From Chamaesiphon sp. 336R_metabinner_41 (GTDB taxonomy: Bacteria > Cyanobacteriota > Cyanobacteriia > Cyanobacteriales > Chamaesiphonaceae), in NCBI GenBank assembly GCA_025359915.1, contig JANYDE010000030.1:1-61653 (forward strand): DNA of 61,653 bases, read 5' to 3'. Positions 13,284-23,253 of this stretch are shown piece after piece. The translations under genes and the position numbers were made by a program. Under the pieces are notes generated by a model. It saw only the letters and a program-made list of their open reading frames with translations, did not search any database and was not told the origin of the DNA. How positions within the stretch are numbered: the first letter of the stretch is position 1; each line of letters begins with the position of its first letter.

Positions 13284-16187
13284 ATGTCTCCAACTCCGCT
13301 ATTAATTCTTGTCGATGGACACTCCTTGGCTTATCGTTCTTATTATGCTTATGCCAAAAGTAAGAGCGGCGGCTTGATGACTTCGGCTGGAGTGCCAACG
13401 AGTATTTGTTTTGGATTTGTGAAGGCTTTGGTGGAGATTATTAATAGTCAAAAACCGGATTCAATGGCGATCGCATTTGACTTACGACAGCCGACTTTTA
13501 GACATGAGGCTGATGATAATTATAAGGCCGATCGAGTGGAAACGCCTGAGGATTTCACGATCGATATTCAGAATCTTTATCTATTATTGACGGCGTTAAA
13601 TTTACCGACGATTACGGCTCCAGGATTTGAGGCGGATGATATTTTGGGGACGTTGGCGGGGAGAGGAAGTCGCGCTGGTTATCAGGTGAAAATTTTGTCT
13701 GGCGATAAGGATATGTTCCAATTGGTGAACGATCGAGACAGGGTGAGTGTATTGTATCTATCATCAGCTTACTCTCCTGGCGGTCAACCTGGAACGACGG
13801 AGATGAATGAGCAGGGGGTAATCGATAAGATGGGGGTGCGCGCCAATCAGATTATTGACTACAAGGCTTTGTGTGGGGATAAGTCGGATAGTATTCCTGG
13901 GGTGCGGGGAATTGGTGACAAGACGGCGGTGAAGTTATTAATAGAATATCAGGATCTCAAGACTGTTTACGATCGAGTGGATGAGATTCCAGGTGCGACG
14001 GGTAAACGTTTGGTTGCGGGGAAGGAAGATGCAGATCATTCACAATATTTGGCGCGGATTATTACTGATGTTCCACTGGAGTTGGAGTTAAAAGAAACTA
14101 AATTAACTGGGTTTGATTTTGGACAGGTGCAGCCATTATTACAGAGGCTGGAATTGCATCGTTTTAATAAGGATATTGAGAAGCTGCATGAAGCTTTTGG
14201 GGGGGTGACGATTTCCGATGTGATTCCTGATAGTCAGGAGGCGGTGAGTTTAATTGCACCTGATGATGAGAGTGAGGAGTTATGGTTTTTTAGTGCGGCG
14301 GATACGGAGAAATTTCAACTCAGTCGGATCTGTCCAATTCAGCCGAAGATTATCGATAGTTTAGCTAAACTTCAGGCTTTAATTATCATTCTTCAGCACC
14401 ATACAGATCCAAATCATCCTGTTAGTTGGGATACGGAAACCACCGATTTAGAACCGCGAAATGCGAAGTTAGTCGGGATTGGTTGCTGTTGGGGAGCAGA
14501 AACCGATAGCATGGCATATATTCCGATCGGGCATGAGTTTGGAGATAATTTAGAGTTAGAATTAGTCTTAGGAAACTTGCGATCGATCCTCGAATCTCAG
14601 ACATATCCAAAAGTATTGCAGAATGCCAAGTTCGATCGATTGGTATTTAAACACCAAGGCATTAATCTCCAAGGCGTTGTCTTCGATACGATGTTGGCGA
14701 GCTATGTCTTAAATCCCGACAGCAGCCACAACCTCACCGATTTATCCAGCCGCTATCTGGGAATTGTTCCCCAAAGTTATACCGAATTAGTCGCCAAAGG
14801 ACAAACTATCGCCAACATTAGCATCCCCCTCGTCGCTGAATATTGCGGGATGGATGTGTGGGGTACATATCGTCTTCACGATCTGCTCAAAGCTGAATTA
14901 GCCGCCGCGCCAAAATTACTCGCACTATTGCAAGATATCGAGCAACCCCTCGAACCAATTCTCGCCAAGATGGAAGATCGGGGAATTAATATCGATGCTG
15001 AATATCTGCAAACACTATCAGTAATTTTAGCGAAAGATTTAGATCGAATTGAAGAGGAAACCTACGCACTGGCGGGGGAGAAATTTAATCTCGGTTCACC
15101 CAAACAACTCGCCCAGATCTTATTTGAAAAGCTCGAATTGGACACCAAAGGAATCCGTCAAACTAAATCCGGCTACTCCACCGATGTAAATACTCTCGAA
15201 AAATTGCAAGGTAAACATGAAGTCGTCGATCTGATTTTACAACATCGCACTTTTTCCAAACTCAAATCAACCTACGTTGACGCGCTCCCCGCTCTAATTC
15301 ATCCTGAAACAGGCAGAGTTCACACCGATTTTAATCAAGCCGTCACCGTTACCGGAAGATTATCCTCATCCAATCCCAACCTCCAAAATATCCCCATCCG
15401 CACCGAATTTAGTCGCCAAATTCGCCGTGCATTTATTCCCGCACCAGGTTGGATTCTCGCCGCAGTTGACTACTCCCAAATCGAACTCCGTATCCTCGCA
15501 CATCTCAGTCAAGAACCCGTTTTAATCACTGCTTATAATCAAAACGAAGATATCCACAGCGTCACCGCCAAACTATTGTTTGAAACCGATACCGTCACCA
15601 GTGAACAACGCCGGATGGGTAAAATTATTAACTTCGGCGTAGTTTACGGTATGGGTGCCGCCAAATTTGCGCGAGAAACGGGGATTAAAACCAGTGAAGC
15701 AAAGATCTTTATCGATAAGTTTTACGATCGATATCCAGGCATTTTTGACTACTTAGAGCGCGTCAAACGGGAAGCAATTGCCCTCGGCTATGTCGAAACT
15801 GTCTGCGGACGGCGGCGATATTTCAAGTTTGAAAGTGGTAAATTGCGCGGCTTAAAAGGTAGCGATCCAAATCAGATTAATCTCGATGATATCGGTAATT
15901 TGGGAATGCTGGATGCCGGACATTTACGGGCTGCGGCGAATGCGCCAATTCAGGGATCTAGTGCGGATATTATTAAGTTGGCGATGATTAAAATTGATAA
16001 GTTATTAGAACAATATCAAGCGAAGATGTTGTTGCAAGTTCATGATGAATTGGTGTTGGAAATTCCGCAGGATGAGTGGGAGGAGTTGCAGCCAAAGATT
16101 AAGGCGACAATGGAAGGATCGATCGAGCTGAGTGTGCCGATGGTGGCGGAGATTGGCAGTGGGGCTAATTGGATGGATGCAAAGTAA
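13284..16187 (+). CDS. polA: DNA polymerase I
   Basis: 967 residues with all three PolI domains. The N-terminal 5'-3' flap nuclease spans about 1-300 (LVDGHSLAYRSYYAY, FEADDILGTLAGR, LSGDKDMFQLV, GDKSDSIPGVRGIG). The 3'-5' proofreading domain spans about 365-560, with DTET near residue 382, NAKFDRLVF and YCGMDVWGTYRL, so the acidic residues for editing are present. The polymerase domain spans about 560-967, with DYSQIELRILAHLS (motif A, near 729), RRMGKIINFGVVYGMG (finger helix) and HDELVLE (motif C, near 920). It fills gaps and removes RNA primers. No defect seen. Confidence 0.98.
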   Translation: MSPTPLLILVDGHSLAYRSYYAYAKSKSGGLMTSAGVPTSICFGFVKALVEIINSQKPDSMAIAFDLRQPTFRHEADDNYKADRVETPEDFTIDIQNLYLLLTALNLPTITAPGFEADDILGTLAGRGSRAGYQVKILSGDKDMFQLVNDRDRVSVLYLSSAYSPGGQPGTTEMNEQGVIDKMGVRANQIIDYKALCGDKSDSIPGVRGIGDKTAVKLLIEYQDLKTVYDRVDEIPGATGKRLVAGKEDADHSQYLARIITDVPLELELKETKLTGFDFGQVQPLLQRLELHRFNKDIEKLHEAFGGVTISDVIPDSQEAVSLIAPDDESEELWFFSAADTEKFQLSRICPIQPKIIDSLAKLQALIIILQHHTDPNHPVSWDTETTDLEPRNAKLVGIGCCWGAETDSMAYIPIGHEFGDNLELELVLGNLRSILESQTYPKVLQNAKFDRLVFKHQGINLQGVVFDTMLASYVLNPDSSHNLTDLSSRYLGIVPQSYTELVAKGQTIANISIPLVAEYCGMDVWGTYRLHDLLKAELAAAPKLLALLQDIEQPLEPILAKMEDRGINIDAEYLQTLSVILAKDLDRIEEETYALAGEKFNLGSPKQLAQILFEKLELDTKGIRQTKSGYSTDVNTLEKLQGKHEVVDLILQHRTFSKLKSTYVDALPALIHPETGRVHTDFNQAVTVTGRLSSSNPNLQNIPIRTEFSRQIRRAFIPAPGWILAAVDYSQIELRILAHLSQEPVLITAYNQNEDIHSVTAKLLFETDTVTSEQRRMGKIINFGVVYGMGAAKFARETGIKTSEAKIFIDKFYDRYPGIFDYLERVKREAIALGYVETVCGRRRYFKFESGKLRGLKGSDPNQINLDDIGNLGMLDAGHLRAAANAPIQGSSADIIKLAMIKIDKLLEQYQAKMLLQVHDELVLEIPQDEWEELQPKIKATMEGSIELSVPMVAEIGSGANWMDAK

Positions 16188-16225
16188 AAGGTGATTGAAT
16201 CAAGAAAGTAGAGACATTATTTTAA

Positions 16226-16345
16226 GCGGTATTTTCTTTAGGCGAACAAAGATTAGAATGGGCAATTGCTTATGTTGAGAATCAGAAACAACACCATTCA
16301 ACAGGAGACATTGTTAAAATACTCGAACAAACTGAGTCGATTTAA
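16226..16345 (+). pseudogene. C-terminal scrap of an IS200-like / REP-associated transposase
   Basis: An open fragment just after polA encodes VFSLGEQRLEWAIAYVENQK, then QHHSTGDIVKILEQTESI and a stop. The AIAYVENQKQHH segment matches the C-terminus of Y1-type (TnpA/RAYT) transposases of cyanobacteria. An in-frame stop at 16223 and the lack of any upstream HUH motif show that the rest is gone. Confidence 0.6.
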
Positions 16346-16351
16346 TCTACT

Positions 16352-16744
16352 CTAGTCCAAAACCATAAATTGTGTATCGATAGATCTACGATCGAGTAGT
16401 TTTAGTAAATCAACCTCACCAACTTGTCTAATTCCCGCATTGATAATTCGATTTACCATGATCAGGGAGAACTCTGATGATTGACGCAAAACTGATTCTA
16501 CCACTAGTCGATCAGAATTAGGATGATACGTTTCAATGCCGTGGAGAATCGACCAAAATATTCCGCCGCCATCGCCAGTGGGGAAACGTTCGTAGATCCG
16601 AAACCAAACATTTAAATTATCGCCAGCTTGAGGATGAGCGAAATAAAGATCGACGAATTCTTGCAGTCGGGTGAGATCTTCCGCACTGTCTATTGTTGTT
16701 AATTTGTCGATCGAATTGACTATTTCTTGAATACTAGTTTCCAT
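16352..16744 (-). CDS. Hypothetical protein
   Basis: 130 residues, METSIQEIVNSIDKLTTIDS. It is mostly helical and acidic, with the conserved-looking block VWFRIYERFPTGDGGGIFWS, LHGIETY and SEFSLIMVNRIINAGIRQVG. The size and this W-x-RIYERFP...GIFWSxLHG pattern recall small proteins linked to polymorphic-toxin immunity, but that is only an impression. It is soluble. It lies after the rpoC2 terminator on the same strand and presumably has its own promoter near 16750-16775. Confidence 0.6.
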   Translation of the reverse strand: METSIQEIVNSIDKLTTIDSAEDLTRLQEFVDLYFAHPQAGDNLNVWFRIYERFPTGDGGGIFWSILHGIETYHPNSDRLVVESVLRQSSEFSLIMVNRIINAGIRQVGEVDLLKLLDRRSIDTQFMVLD

Positions 16745-16776
16745 TGATAGCTCCTAAATCTTTAAGTCTAATCGAT

Positions 16777-16812
16777 AAAAAAGAGCTTACATATTTGTAA
16801 GCTCTTTTTTTA
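16777..16812. terminator. Bidirectional terminator after rpoC2
   Basis: A perfect stem agagcttaca/tgtaagctct with a 4-base loop, flanked by runs of A on the left and T on the right, works on either strand. On the minus strand it ends the rpoB-rpoC1-rpoC2 transcript about 85 bp after the rpoC2 stop. Confidence 0.9.
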
Positions 16813-16895
16813 ATAGAGATGATGGTGCGTGATTCTAACGCACTAACTATGGTTTATCTAACCACCCAATTGATAATTAATAATTATCAATTAAT

Positions 16896-19800
16896 TTAAG
16901 AGTAATCTTCTTCTTCTTCCTCATCGGCGTTATCAGGTTTCCAGTCATCGTCATCATCGCTGCTGGCGGAAGATTTGACGGTATCGCCGTAGAGTCCGGC
17001 AAATTCGTCTTCTTCTTCCTTGCTGGAAGGTTTGATGATCGATAAACCACCGAGGCTGACATCATCTAGATCGTAGCTGCGGGCGGTACGATCGTCGAGA
17101 ATCATGTCTTCATCAGTGCCGATCATTCCCTCATAGGCACCATACATACCTGGAGTGCCGTAATCGTTGTCCATAATCGGGCTGGAGAAGTTTGAGTCCT
17201 CGTAGGCATTAAAGCCTGTTCCAGCGGGAATTAAGCGACCGATGATCACGTTTTCTTTCAAGCCTCGGAGCCAGTCGGATTTACCTTCGATCGCGGCTTC
17301 TGTCAATACCCGTGTAGTTTCTTGGAAACTCGCGGCGGAGATGAAGCTGTCGGTATTTAGGGATGCTTTGGTGATACCGAGCAACATTGGGGTATATTCG
17401 GCTGGAGCTGCACCGGTAATCGACATGGCTTCGTTTACCTGTTCGACTTGGCGGAGTTCTTGGAGTTCGCCGGGGAGCATGGTGGTATCGCCACCGTCGT
17501 CGATGCGGACTTTGGAGGTCATTTGACGCACGATCACTTCGATGTGTTTATCGGAGATTTCTACGCCTTGGGATTGATATACAGATTGAACTTCGTTTAC
17601 CAGGAATGCTTGCGCTTTCTGGAGGGCGAGTAGAGCTGCTTCAAATACGCCATTTTCCTCGCGGAAGTGGTTGAAGTAGACATCGAGAATCTCGTGGGGG
17701 TTCATTTGTCCGTCGGTGAGCAAGTGTCCGGCTTTGACGACGTTCCCATCTGATACTAACAAGTTTTGACCAGGGCCGAGGAAGTATTCTTCGACTGCGC
17801 CGCTGTTGTCAATTACTTTGATTTCGGTGGGTTCGTTATCTTCGTTGTAAATAACGGAGGCGGTACCATCGCGACGGTTGAGGATACATGGTTCTTTGGG
17901 TTTCCGCGCTTCGAGCAGTTCTTCGATCCGTGGTAAACCTTGGATAATGTCTCCGGTTTTCGATCGCTCAAATACCAGTAAGACTAAGTTATCACCACGT
18001 TGAACTAGATCGCCTGTATCGATGTGCAGAATTGCGCCAGGAGATACGCGATAAGGGCGGGAGATGCGGAGGACGACTTTGGAGTCGGTGACTTCCACAA
18101 CTTGACCGGAATCGGGGCTGTTGATGCCTTCAGCGATCGGAGTACCGGAAACTACCAATTTACCAACTTTGACGGTGGGAGCGACTCCAGCGGTGTCAAT
18201 GGTGACTCGATCGGTATCGCGGACAACTAGGACGCGACGGACGGATTCGGCACCTTGACGAATTCCGCGTACTTCACCTGGATGTTTACAGCGGATTTCA
18301 GTTCGAGCGACTACTGCACCTGGGGCGATTTTTTGCCCGTCGGTGACTAGTGCTTCGGTGTAAGTGCTACCACCTAAGTTGTCGCCAGCGGTGTCGCGAC
18401 GAATTGTTAGTGATTCGAGGATCACTAGTTGGAGGCGGAGTTCGCCAGTTTTTTCGTCTTTAATTAGTTCGATATCAGCGGCGAGTTGGGGGGTGCTGGT
18501 GGATTCCAGTTCTAATACCAGTTGGGTACGGAGTAGTTCGACTCCATCAACTGATTTAACCCGTTCGCCGTCTTTGTAAGGTACGCGCTGTACTGCTCGG
18601 AGTTCGATCGTTGCAGCTTTTCCTTCGACAATTACACCTTTCGCCGCAGCTTGGTTTACTGATGCTTGAGATGGGAGGTTTGGTTCGTCGGGAACTTGAT
18701 ATTCGACGACGGGGCGGATTAGTAACGCTGAACCTTCGGGGGTTTCGACGTATTCTAAGTACTTGAGTTCGGTGACTGCTTCAAGTTCGGGAACTGGTTT
18801 GTTACCCGGGTAGCAGATGGTTCCGGTGACGGATTGTCCAGATTCTGGATCGTCGAGGAGATGCAACTCACCTGGTTTGATGGTGATTTCGCGGAGAATG
18901 TCATTCTTTTGAACGACTTCAATAATTCCGCTAATTCCGCAGAAGATATCCCGAATTACTTCGGTACCAGCTTCGACGAATTGACCATCTTCGACGTTGA
19001 GCAGGGAGATGTCTTTGTTGACTTCGTGGGACTCTTCGGGGATCCAGAGGATTGTACCGCCTTGAACGACTTCGTAGCCCTGTTTGGCTTTACCTTTCTT
19101 CTGGACATCTAACCCAGCAAATTTGACAATCCCACCAGTGCGGGTGCGGTATTTATCGTCGATTAATTCGGCGACGGCTGTACCACTTTGGACTTTGGTT
19201 CCTGGTGCGGTGAGCAGTTGGAAGCGTTGATTTTCGTCAGTAACGATCGAGTATTGTTCGCGTCCAGATTCGGTATCAACTTCGACTTTCGATCGATCAA
19301 GGGACACAGAAGCGGTGATAATATCGATCTCCCGTTCGCCGCGTAGTCTGACGACACCACCGCTGACGGAGATTAATCGAGTTTCAGCGAGTACGCCTTC
19401 GGTGTCAATTTGGTCGCCGTTTTTGACCATTGCTTCGGCTCCAGGTGGTAAGTTGTAGACTTCCCCTGAGAGTACCCAAATCAATCCACCCCGTTGAGCG
19501 ATCCGCGTCATGTTACCTTGACGATCGACTTTCTCTTCCGGTACGATGTCGGCAAACAAGACTTCACCAGCAAGATCTGCGGCTACGTCTTTGGTGGCTT
19601 TCTCGGTAGAGCGTCCACCTTTACTGAGGGCGATTTCGGCTAATAGATCGCCAGTTTTGACTTCTGCACCGTCGGCGACGAGGAGGAGCGAACCAGGGGT
19701 AAGGTTAAAGGTCTTTTTCTTACCTTTACCTTTTGGTTCGAGTACTAAGTCACCGTTGACTTCTACTTGTTCGCGATCTTCACCGTGCTTGGTTCGGACG

Positions 19801-20921
19801 GAACGGACGCGGAGGTTCAAGAATTTGACGGTACCATCGTGAGGAGCGCGAATTTGTTGTTCGACTTCTCCGGTAAATACCCCGCCCGTGTGGAATGTCC
19901 GCATGGTGAGCTGGGTACCTGGTTCGCCGATCGATTGCGCGGCGATAATTCCGACGGCTTCACCGAGATCTACGAGATGTCCGTGGGCTAGACTCCAGCC
20001 ATAGCACAACTGACAAACAGAACGAGCTGCTTCACAGGTTAATGGCGATCGTGCAAACACCTTTTTGACATCAGCTTTGACGATGGCGGCGATCGTATCT
20101 TCGTCTAATTGTTGGTTGCGGCTGGCGATTAATTCCTTAGTTTCGGGATGGAAGACATCTAATGCTAGTACGCGCCCGTGCATCCGATCTTTGAGCGGAA
20201 TCAAGACCCGATCTCCATCCTTCATCGCTTGGACGGTTAAACCGCGAGTTGTGCCGCAGTCATGTTCGCGAACGATAACATCCTGGGAAACGTCTACCAG
20301 ACGACGAGTAAGGTACCCAGAGTCAGCAGTACGCAGGGCAGTATCTACGAGTCCTTTGCGGGCACCATAGGAGGAAATAATGTACTCGGTTACGGTTAAG
20401 CCTTCTTTAAAGTTGGTCTTAATTGGTAAATCGATGATTTCCCCTTGAGGATTCGCCATCAATCCCCGCATCCCTACGAGCTGGCGGACTTGGGACAGAT
20501 TTCCCCGCGCACCGGAGAATGCCATCATGTAGACGGAGTTGAGCGGATAGTTTTCGCGGAAGTTGACTACTACCTGGTCTTTGAGGCTTTCTGAGGTGAT
20601 GTTCCAGGTATCGATTACTTTTTGGAACCGTTCTACTTCGGTGATTTCGCCGCGAGTGTATTTGGCTTCGGTTTCGTCGATGGTGTTTTCGGCGGCTTCG
20701 AGCATATCCTTCTTGATGGGAGGGATTTTCAAGTCGTCGATACTGATGGATACACCCGCTCTGGTGGCGAACCGGAAACCCAGTTCTTTGAGTTTGTCGG
20801 CCATTTGCGCGGTTCTGGCGGTACCATAGTGGCGGAATGACCAGGTAATCAGTTTTTTCAACTGTCCTTTATCAACCATGCGGTTGTTAAATGCGATCGG
20901 CTTTCTCTCTTTTTCGCTCAT
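16896..20921 (-). CDS. rpoC2: RNA polymerase subunit beta'' (RpoC2)
   Basis: 1,341 residues: the C-terminal half of beta' that cyanobacteria and plastids encode separately. It starts [20 protein letters not shown]. The trigger-loop region is seen in [20 protein letters not shown] (near residue 335). Between about 350 and 970 lies the large beta-barrel insertion (SI3) typical of cyanobacteria, with repeated SBHM-type segments. The core resumes at [20 protein letters not shown] and ends in an acidic tail ([20 protein letters not shown]). Cys residues of the zinc site are visible in [16 protein letters not shown]. It is the last gene of the rpo block. Confidence 0.97.
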   Translation of the reverse strand: MSEKERKPIAFNNRMVDKGQLKKLITWSFRHYGTARTAQMADKLKELGFRFATRAGVSISIDDLKIPPIKKDMLEAAENTIDETEAKYTRGEITEVERFQKVIDTWNITSESLKDQVVVNFRENYPLNSVYMMAFSGARGNLSQVRQLVGMRGLMANPQGEIIDLPIKTNFKEGLTVTEYIISSYGARKGLVDTALRTADSGYLTRRLVDVSQDVIVREHDCGTTRGLTVQAMKDGDRVLIPLKDRMHGRVLALDVFHPETKELIASRNQQLDEDTIAAIVKADVKKVFARSPLTCEAARSVCQLCYGWSLAHGHLVDLGEAVGIIAAQSIGEPGTQLTMRTFHTGGVFTGEVEQQIRAPHDGTVKFLNLRVRSVRTKHGEDREQVEVNGDLVLEPKGKGKKKTFNLTPGSLLLVADGAEVKTGDLLAEIALSKGGRSTEKATKDVAADLAGEVLFADIVPEEKVDRQGNMTRIAQRGGLIWVLSGEVYNLPPGAEAMVKNGDQIDTEGVLAETRLISVSGGVVRLRGEREIDIITASVSLDRSKVEVDTESGREQYSIVTDENQRFQLLTAPGTKVQSGTAVAELIDDKYRTRTGGIVKFAGLDVQKKGKAKQGYEVVQGGTILWIPEESHEVNKDISLLNVEDGQFVEAGTEVIRDIFCGISGIIEVVQKNDILREITIKPGELHLLDDPESGQSVTGTICYPGNKPVPELEAVTELKYLEYVETPEGSALLIRPVVEYQVPDEPNLPSQASVNQAAAKGVIVEGKAATIELRAVQRVPYKDGERVKSVDGVELLRTQLVLELESTSTPQLAADIELIKDEKTGELRLQLVILESLTIRRDTAGDNLGGSTYTEALVTDGQKIAPGAVVARTEIRCKHPGEVRGIRQGAESVRRVLVVRDTDRVTIDTAGVAPTVKVGKLVVSGTPIAEGINSPDSGQVVEVTDSKVVLRISRPYRVSPGAILHIDTGDLVQRGDNLVLLVFERSKTGDIIQGLPRIEELLEARKPKEPCILNRRDGTASVIYNEDNEPTEIKVIDNSGAVEEYFLGPGQNLLVSDGNVVKAGHLLTDGQMNPHEILDVYFNHFREENGVFEAALLALQKAQAFLVNEVQSVYQSQGVEISDKHIEVIVRQMTSKVRIDDGGDTTMLPGELQELRQVEQVNEAMSITGAAPAEYTPMLLGITKASLNTDSFISAASFQETTRVLTEAAIEGKSDWLRGLKENVIIGRLIPAGTGFNAYEDSNFSSPIMDNDYGTPGMYGAYEGMIGTDEDMILDDRTARSYDLDDVSLGGLSIIKPSSKEEEDEFAGLYGDTVKSSASSDDDDDWKPDNADEEEEEDYS

Positions 20922-21028
20922 GATCTAGGGTGTAGGGTGTGGGGTGTCGGGTGTGGGGAAGAGGGGGAAAGGGGAAAGGGTAAAGGGGAAAGGTTTAATA
21001 CTTCTATCCTAGTTACTGTCAGAGATCC

Positions 21029-21066
21029 TTTTTTTTAACCGCAGAGGCGCAGAGGGCGCAGAGGGA
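21029..21066. repeat. GC-rich repeat family D, copy 1
   Basis: The sequence runs T-run, aaccgcagaggcgcagaggg, cgcagaggg. An inverted copy lies at 26667-26704 on the other side of rpoC1-rpoB. This is a widespread cyanobacterial intergenic repeat type. 20930-20990 is additional low-complexity DNA (ggtgtggggtgtcgggtgtg). Confidence 0.8.
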
Positions 21067-21086
21067 ATAAAGAAAGGAGTAGATCT

Positions 21087-21172
21087 GTAGGTTGGGTTGA
21101 ACGAATGTGAAACCCAACAACCTCACCAATCACTTGTGGGGACGTTGGGTTTCATTCTTCAACCCAACCTAC
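21087..21172. repeat. MITE-like palindromic repeat family B, copy 2 (supplies rpoC1 stop)
   Basis: Left gtaggttgggttgaacgaat, right ttcttcaacccaacctac, with inner gaaacccaac/gttgggtttc. It is 86 bp and nearly a perfect inverted repeat. The rpoC1 stop codon (21169-21171) is formed by its terminal cctac. Confidence 0.88.
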
Positions 21173-23043
21173 ACTGATAAGACTTCCTGAATCGTTTTGT
21201 TGTAGATCATCCGTCCTGGGGTGGTGTAGATGTATTGAGAGATAAATTCGCCTGTTTTTGATTCGCGGATGCGGCGGAATTTATAGAGTTTGGTAACTGT
21301 ACCGTCGGCTCCGTCGATCGTTTCTAGGGGTTCTTGTTCGTTATCGTCGCACTCCATTAAGCCGTCGTAGCGTACCCAGACGAAGGTGTGGATGTTGAGT
21401 TCGGCTCTGTCGTAGGCGCGAATTGCATCTTCTAGGTTGGCGAAATATCGATCGGTTTCTTCTAGGGCTGGGTTACGGGCGGTGAGGTAATAACAACCTA
21501 GTACCATATCCTGGGACGGTGCGACGATCGGCGAACCTGTTGCTGGGGAGAGGATGTTGTTACTCGCCAACATTAGTAGTCGCGCTTCTGCTTGGGATTC
21601 CAAGGAGAGGGGAACGTGAACCGCCATTTGGTCTCCGTCGAAATCGGCGTTAAATGCCGGACAGACGAGGGGATGGAGTTGGATGGCGCGTCCTTGGACG
21701 ATGATGGGTTCAAAGGCTTGAATCCCTAGTCGGTGCAGGGTTGGTGCCCGATTGAGCATGACTGGGTGTCCGGCGATGACTTCTTCTAGTACGTCCCATA
21801 CCATTGGGTCGCCTTTTTGAATCATCTTTTTGGCGGCTTTAATGTTGTTAACTAAGTTGTTTTTAATTAACCGATGAATGACGAATGGCTGGAATAATTC
21901 GATCGCCATTTCTCGTGGTAATCCACACTGATGAATCTTCAGTTTTGGACCAACGACAATTACTGAACGTCCAGAATAATCTACCCGTTTACCGAGCAAG
22001 TTTTGACGGAATCGACCCTGTTTACCTTCGATAATATCGGAGAGGGATTTGAGGGCACGGTTGTTGGCACCAACTACTGTACGTCCACGTCTACCGTTAT
22101 CGATCAGGGCATCGACGGCTTCTTGGAGCATCCGTTTTTCGTTACGGACGATGATTTCTGGGGCGAGGATTTCTTGCAATCTGGCGAGACGATTATTCCG
22201 GTTAATTACGCGGCGATAAAGGTCGTTTAAGTCGGAAGTTGCAAATCGTCCACCATCCAATTGCACCATTGGGCGCAAGTCGGGTGGAATGACGGGAATA
22301 TAACTGAGAATCATCCATTCTGGACGGCTTCCTGTGGCGATAAAGTTATCAATTACCCGCAGGCGTTTGATTAATTTAGCGCGTTTTTGACCTTTAGAAT
22401 CGCTAATTTGTTCGCGCAACATTTCGGCAACTTCTTCTAGTTGCAAATCTTCGAGCAGTCTCTGAACGGCTTCGGCTCCAATCCCGACTTCGACACCTTC
22501 GAGTTCGGAATCTTCACTGTAGATCCGCTCTTCGATTTCTAACCATTGCTCTTCTGTCAATAGCTGCTTATAACCGAGGGTATCATCGTTACCAGGGGCT
22601 AAGACGACATAAGAGTTGAAGTAAACAATTTGCTCGACATCCCGCAGGGGCATATCTAGCAAGATACTCAAATAACTCGGAATCCCTTTCAGGTACCAAA
22701 CGTGTGACACTGGCGCGGCTAATTTAATAAAGCCCATCCGATGACGACGCACGCGAGATTCGGTTACTTCTACCCCACACCGTTCGCAGACAATCCCACG
22801 ATGGCGCACCCGCTTGTACTTACCACAATGGCATTCCCAATCCTTCGCTGGGCCAAAAATCCGCTCGCAGAATAAGCCATCCATTTCCGGCTTCAATGTC
22901 CGGTAGTTAATGGTTTCAGGCTTGGTAACTTCACCAACAGGCGTTCCATTCGGGAGATTTCGAGAACCCCACTCGCGGATTCGATCGGGCGAAGCAATCC
23001 CAATCTTAACGTAATCAAACTTAGTTTCTAGCTTTTGACGCAT
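21169..23043 (-). CDS. rpoC1: RNA polymerase subunit gamma (RpoC1)
   Basis: 624 residues, the N-terminal part of beta' encoded separately in cyanobacteria. [20 protein letters not shown] leads to the zinc site [20 protein letters not shown], the clamp and lid region, [16 protein letters not shown], and the catalytic magnesium loop [12 protein letters not shown] near residue 467. The C-terminal end, [10 protein letters not shown], closes on a stop codon contributed by an inserted palindromic repeat. That may have changed the last two or three residues but leaves the conserved core untouched. Confidence 0.98.
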   Translation of the reverse strand: MRQKLETKFDYVKIGIASPDRIREWGSRNLPNGTPVGEVTKPETINYRTLKPEMDGLFCERIFGPAKDWECHCGKYKRVRHRGIVCERCGVEVTESRVRRHRMGFIKLAAPVSHVWYLKGIPSYLSILLDMPLRDVEQIVYFNSYVVLAPGNDDTLGYKQLLTEEQWLEIEERIYSEDSELEGVEVGIGAEAVQRLLEDLQLEEVAEMLREQISDSKGQKRAKLIKRLRVIDNFIATGSRPEWMILSYIPVIPPDLRPMVQLDGGRFATSDLNDLYRRVINRNNRLARLQEILAPEIIVRNEKRMLQEAVDALIDNGRRGRTVVGANNRALKSLSDIIEGKQGRFRQNLLGKRVDYSGRSVIVVGPKLKIHQCGLPREMAIELFQPFVIHRLIKNNLVNNIKAAKKMIQKGDPMVWDVLEEVIAGHPVMLNRAPTLHRLGIQAFEPIIVQGRAIQLHPLVCPAFNADFDGDQMAVHVPLSLESQAEARLLMLASNNILSPATGSPIVAPSQDMVLGCYYLTARNPALEETDRYFANLEDAIRAYDRAELNIHTFVWVRYDGLMECDDNEQEPLETIDGADGTVTKLYKFRRIRESKTGEFISQYIYTTPGRMIYNKTIQEVLSV

Positions 23044-23119
23044 TTTCTCTAGGGCTTAGTGATTAGGAATTGGGAGGGAAGTGGATAGTGACTGGTTGAT
23101 GGTGGTTAGTTGTTGGTGG

Positions 23120-23250
23120 CTAGTGATGGAAGTGGATAGTGAATAGTGGATTGATGATCTGTAAGTAGCAGTCAAAACGCGCAAGTGCGTTCAACACTAT
23201 TCACTATCCACCATTCACCTCTATTCACTATTCACTATTCACCATCCACT
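23120..23250. repeat. Inverted and tandem short repeats in the rpoB-rpoC1 spacer
   Basis: tggatagtgaatagtgga near 23135 is matched in reverse by cactattcactatcca near 23195, and ctattcactattcac units recur to 23245. It could form a long hairpin in the polycistronic mRNA. No gene. Confidence 0.7.
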
Positions 23251-23253
23251 TCC

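Noticed and set aside
16352-16744. Immunity protein of a polymorphic toxin
   Set aside because: No toxin gene is adjacent and the resemblance is only an impression, so it is left as hypothetical.
23120-23250. Possible CRISPR or VNTR in the rpoB-rpoC1 spacer
   Set aside because: Units are short, partly inverted and unevenly spaced; better explained as simple repeats.
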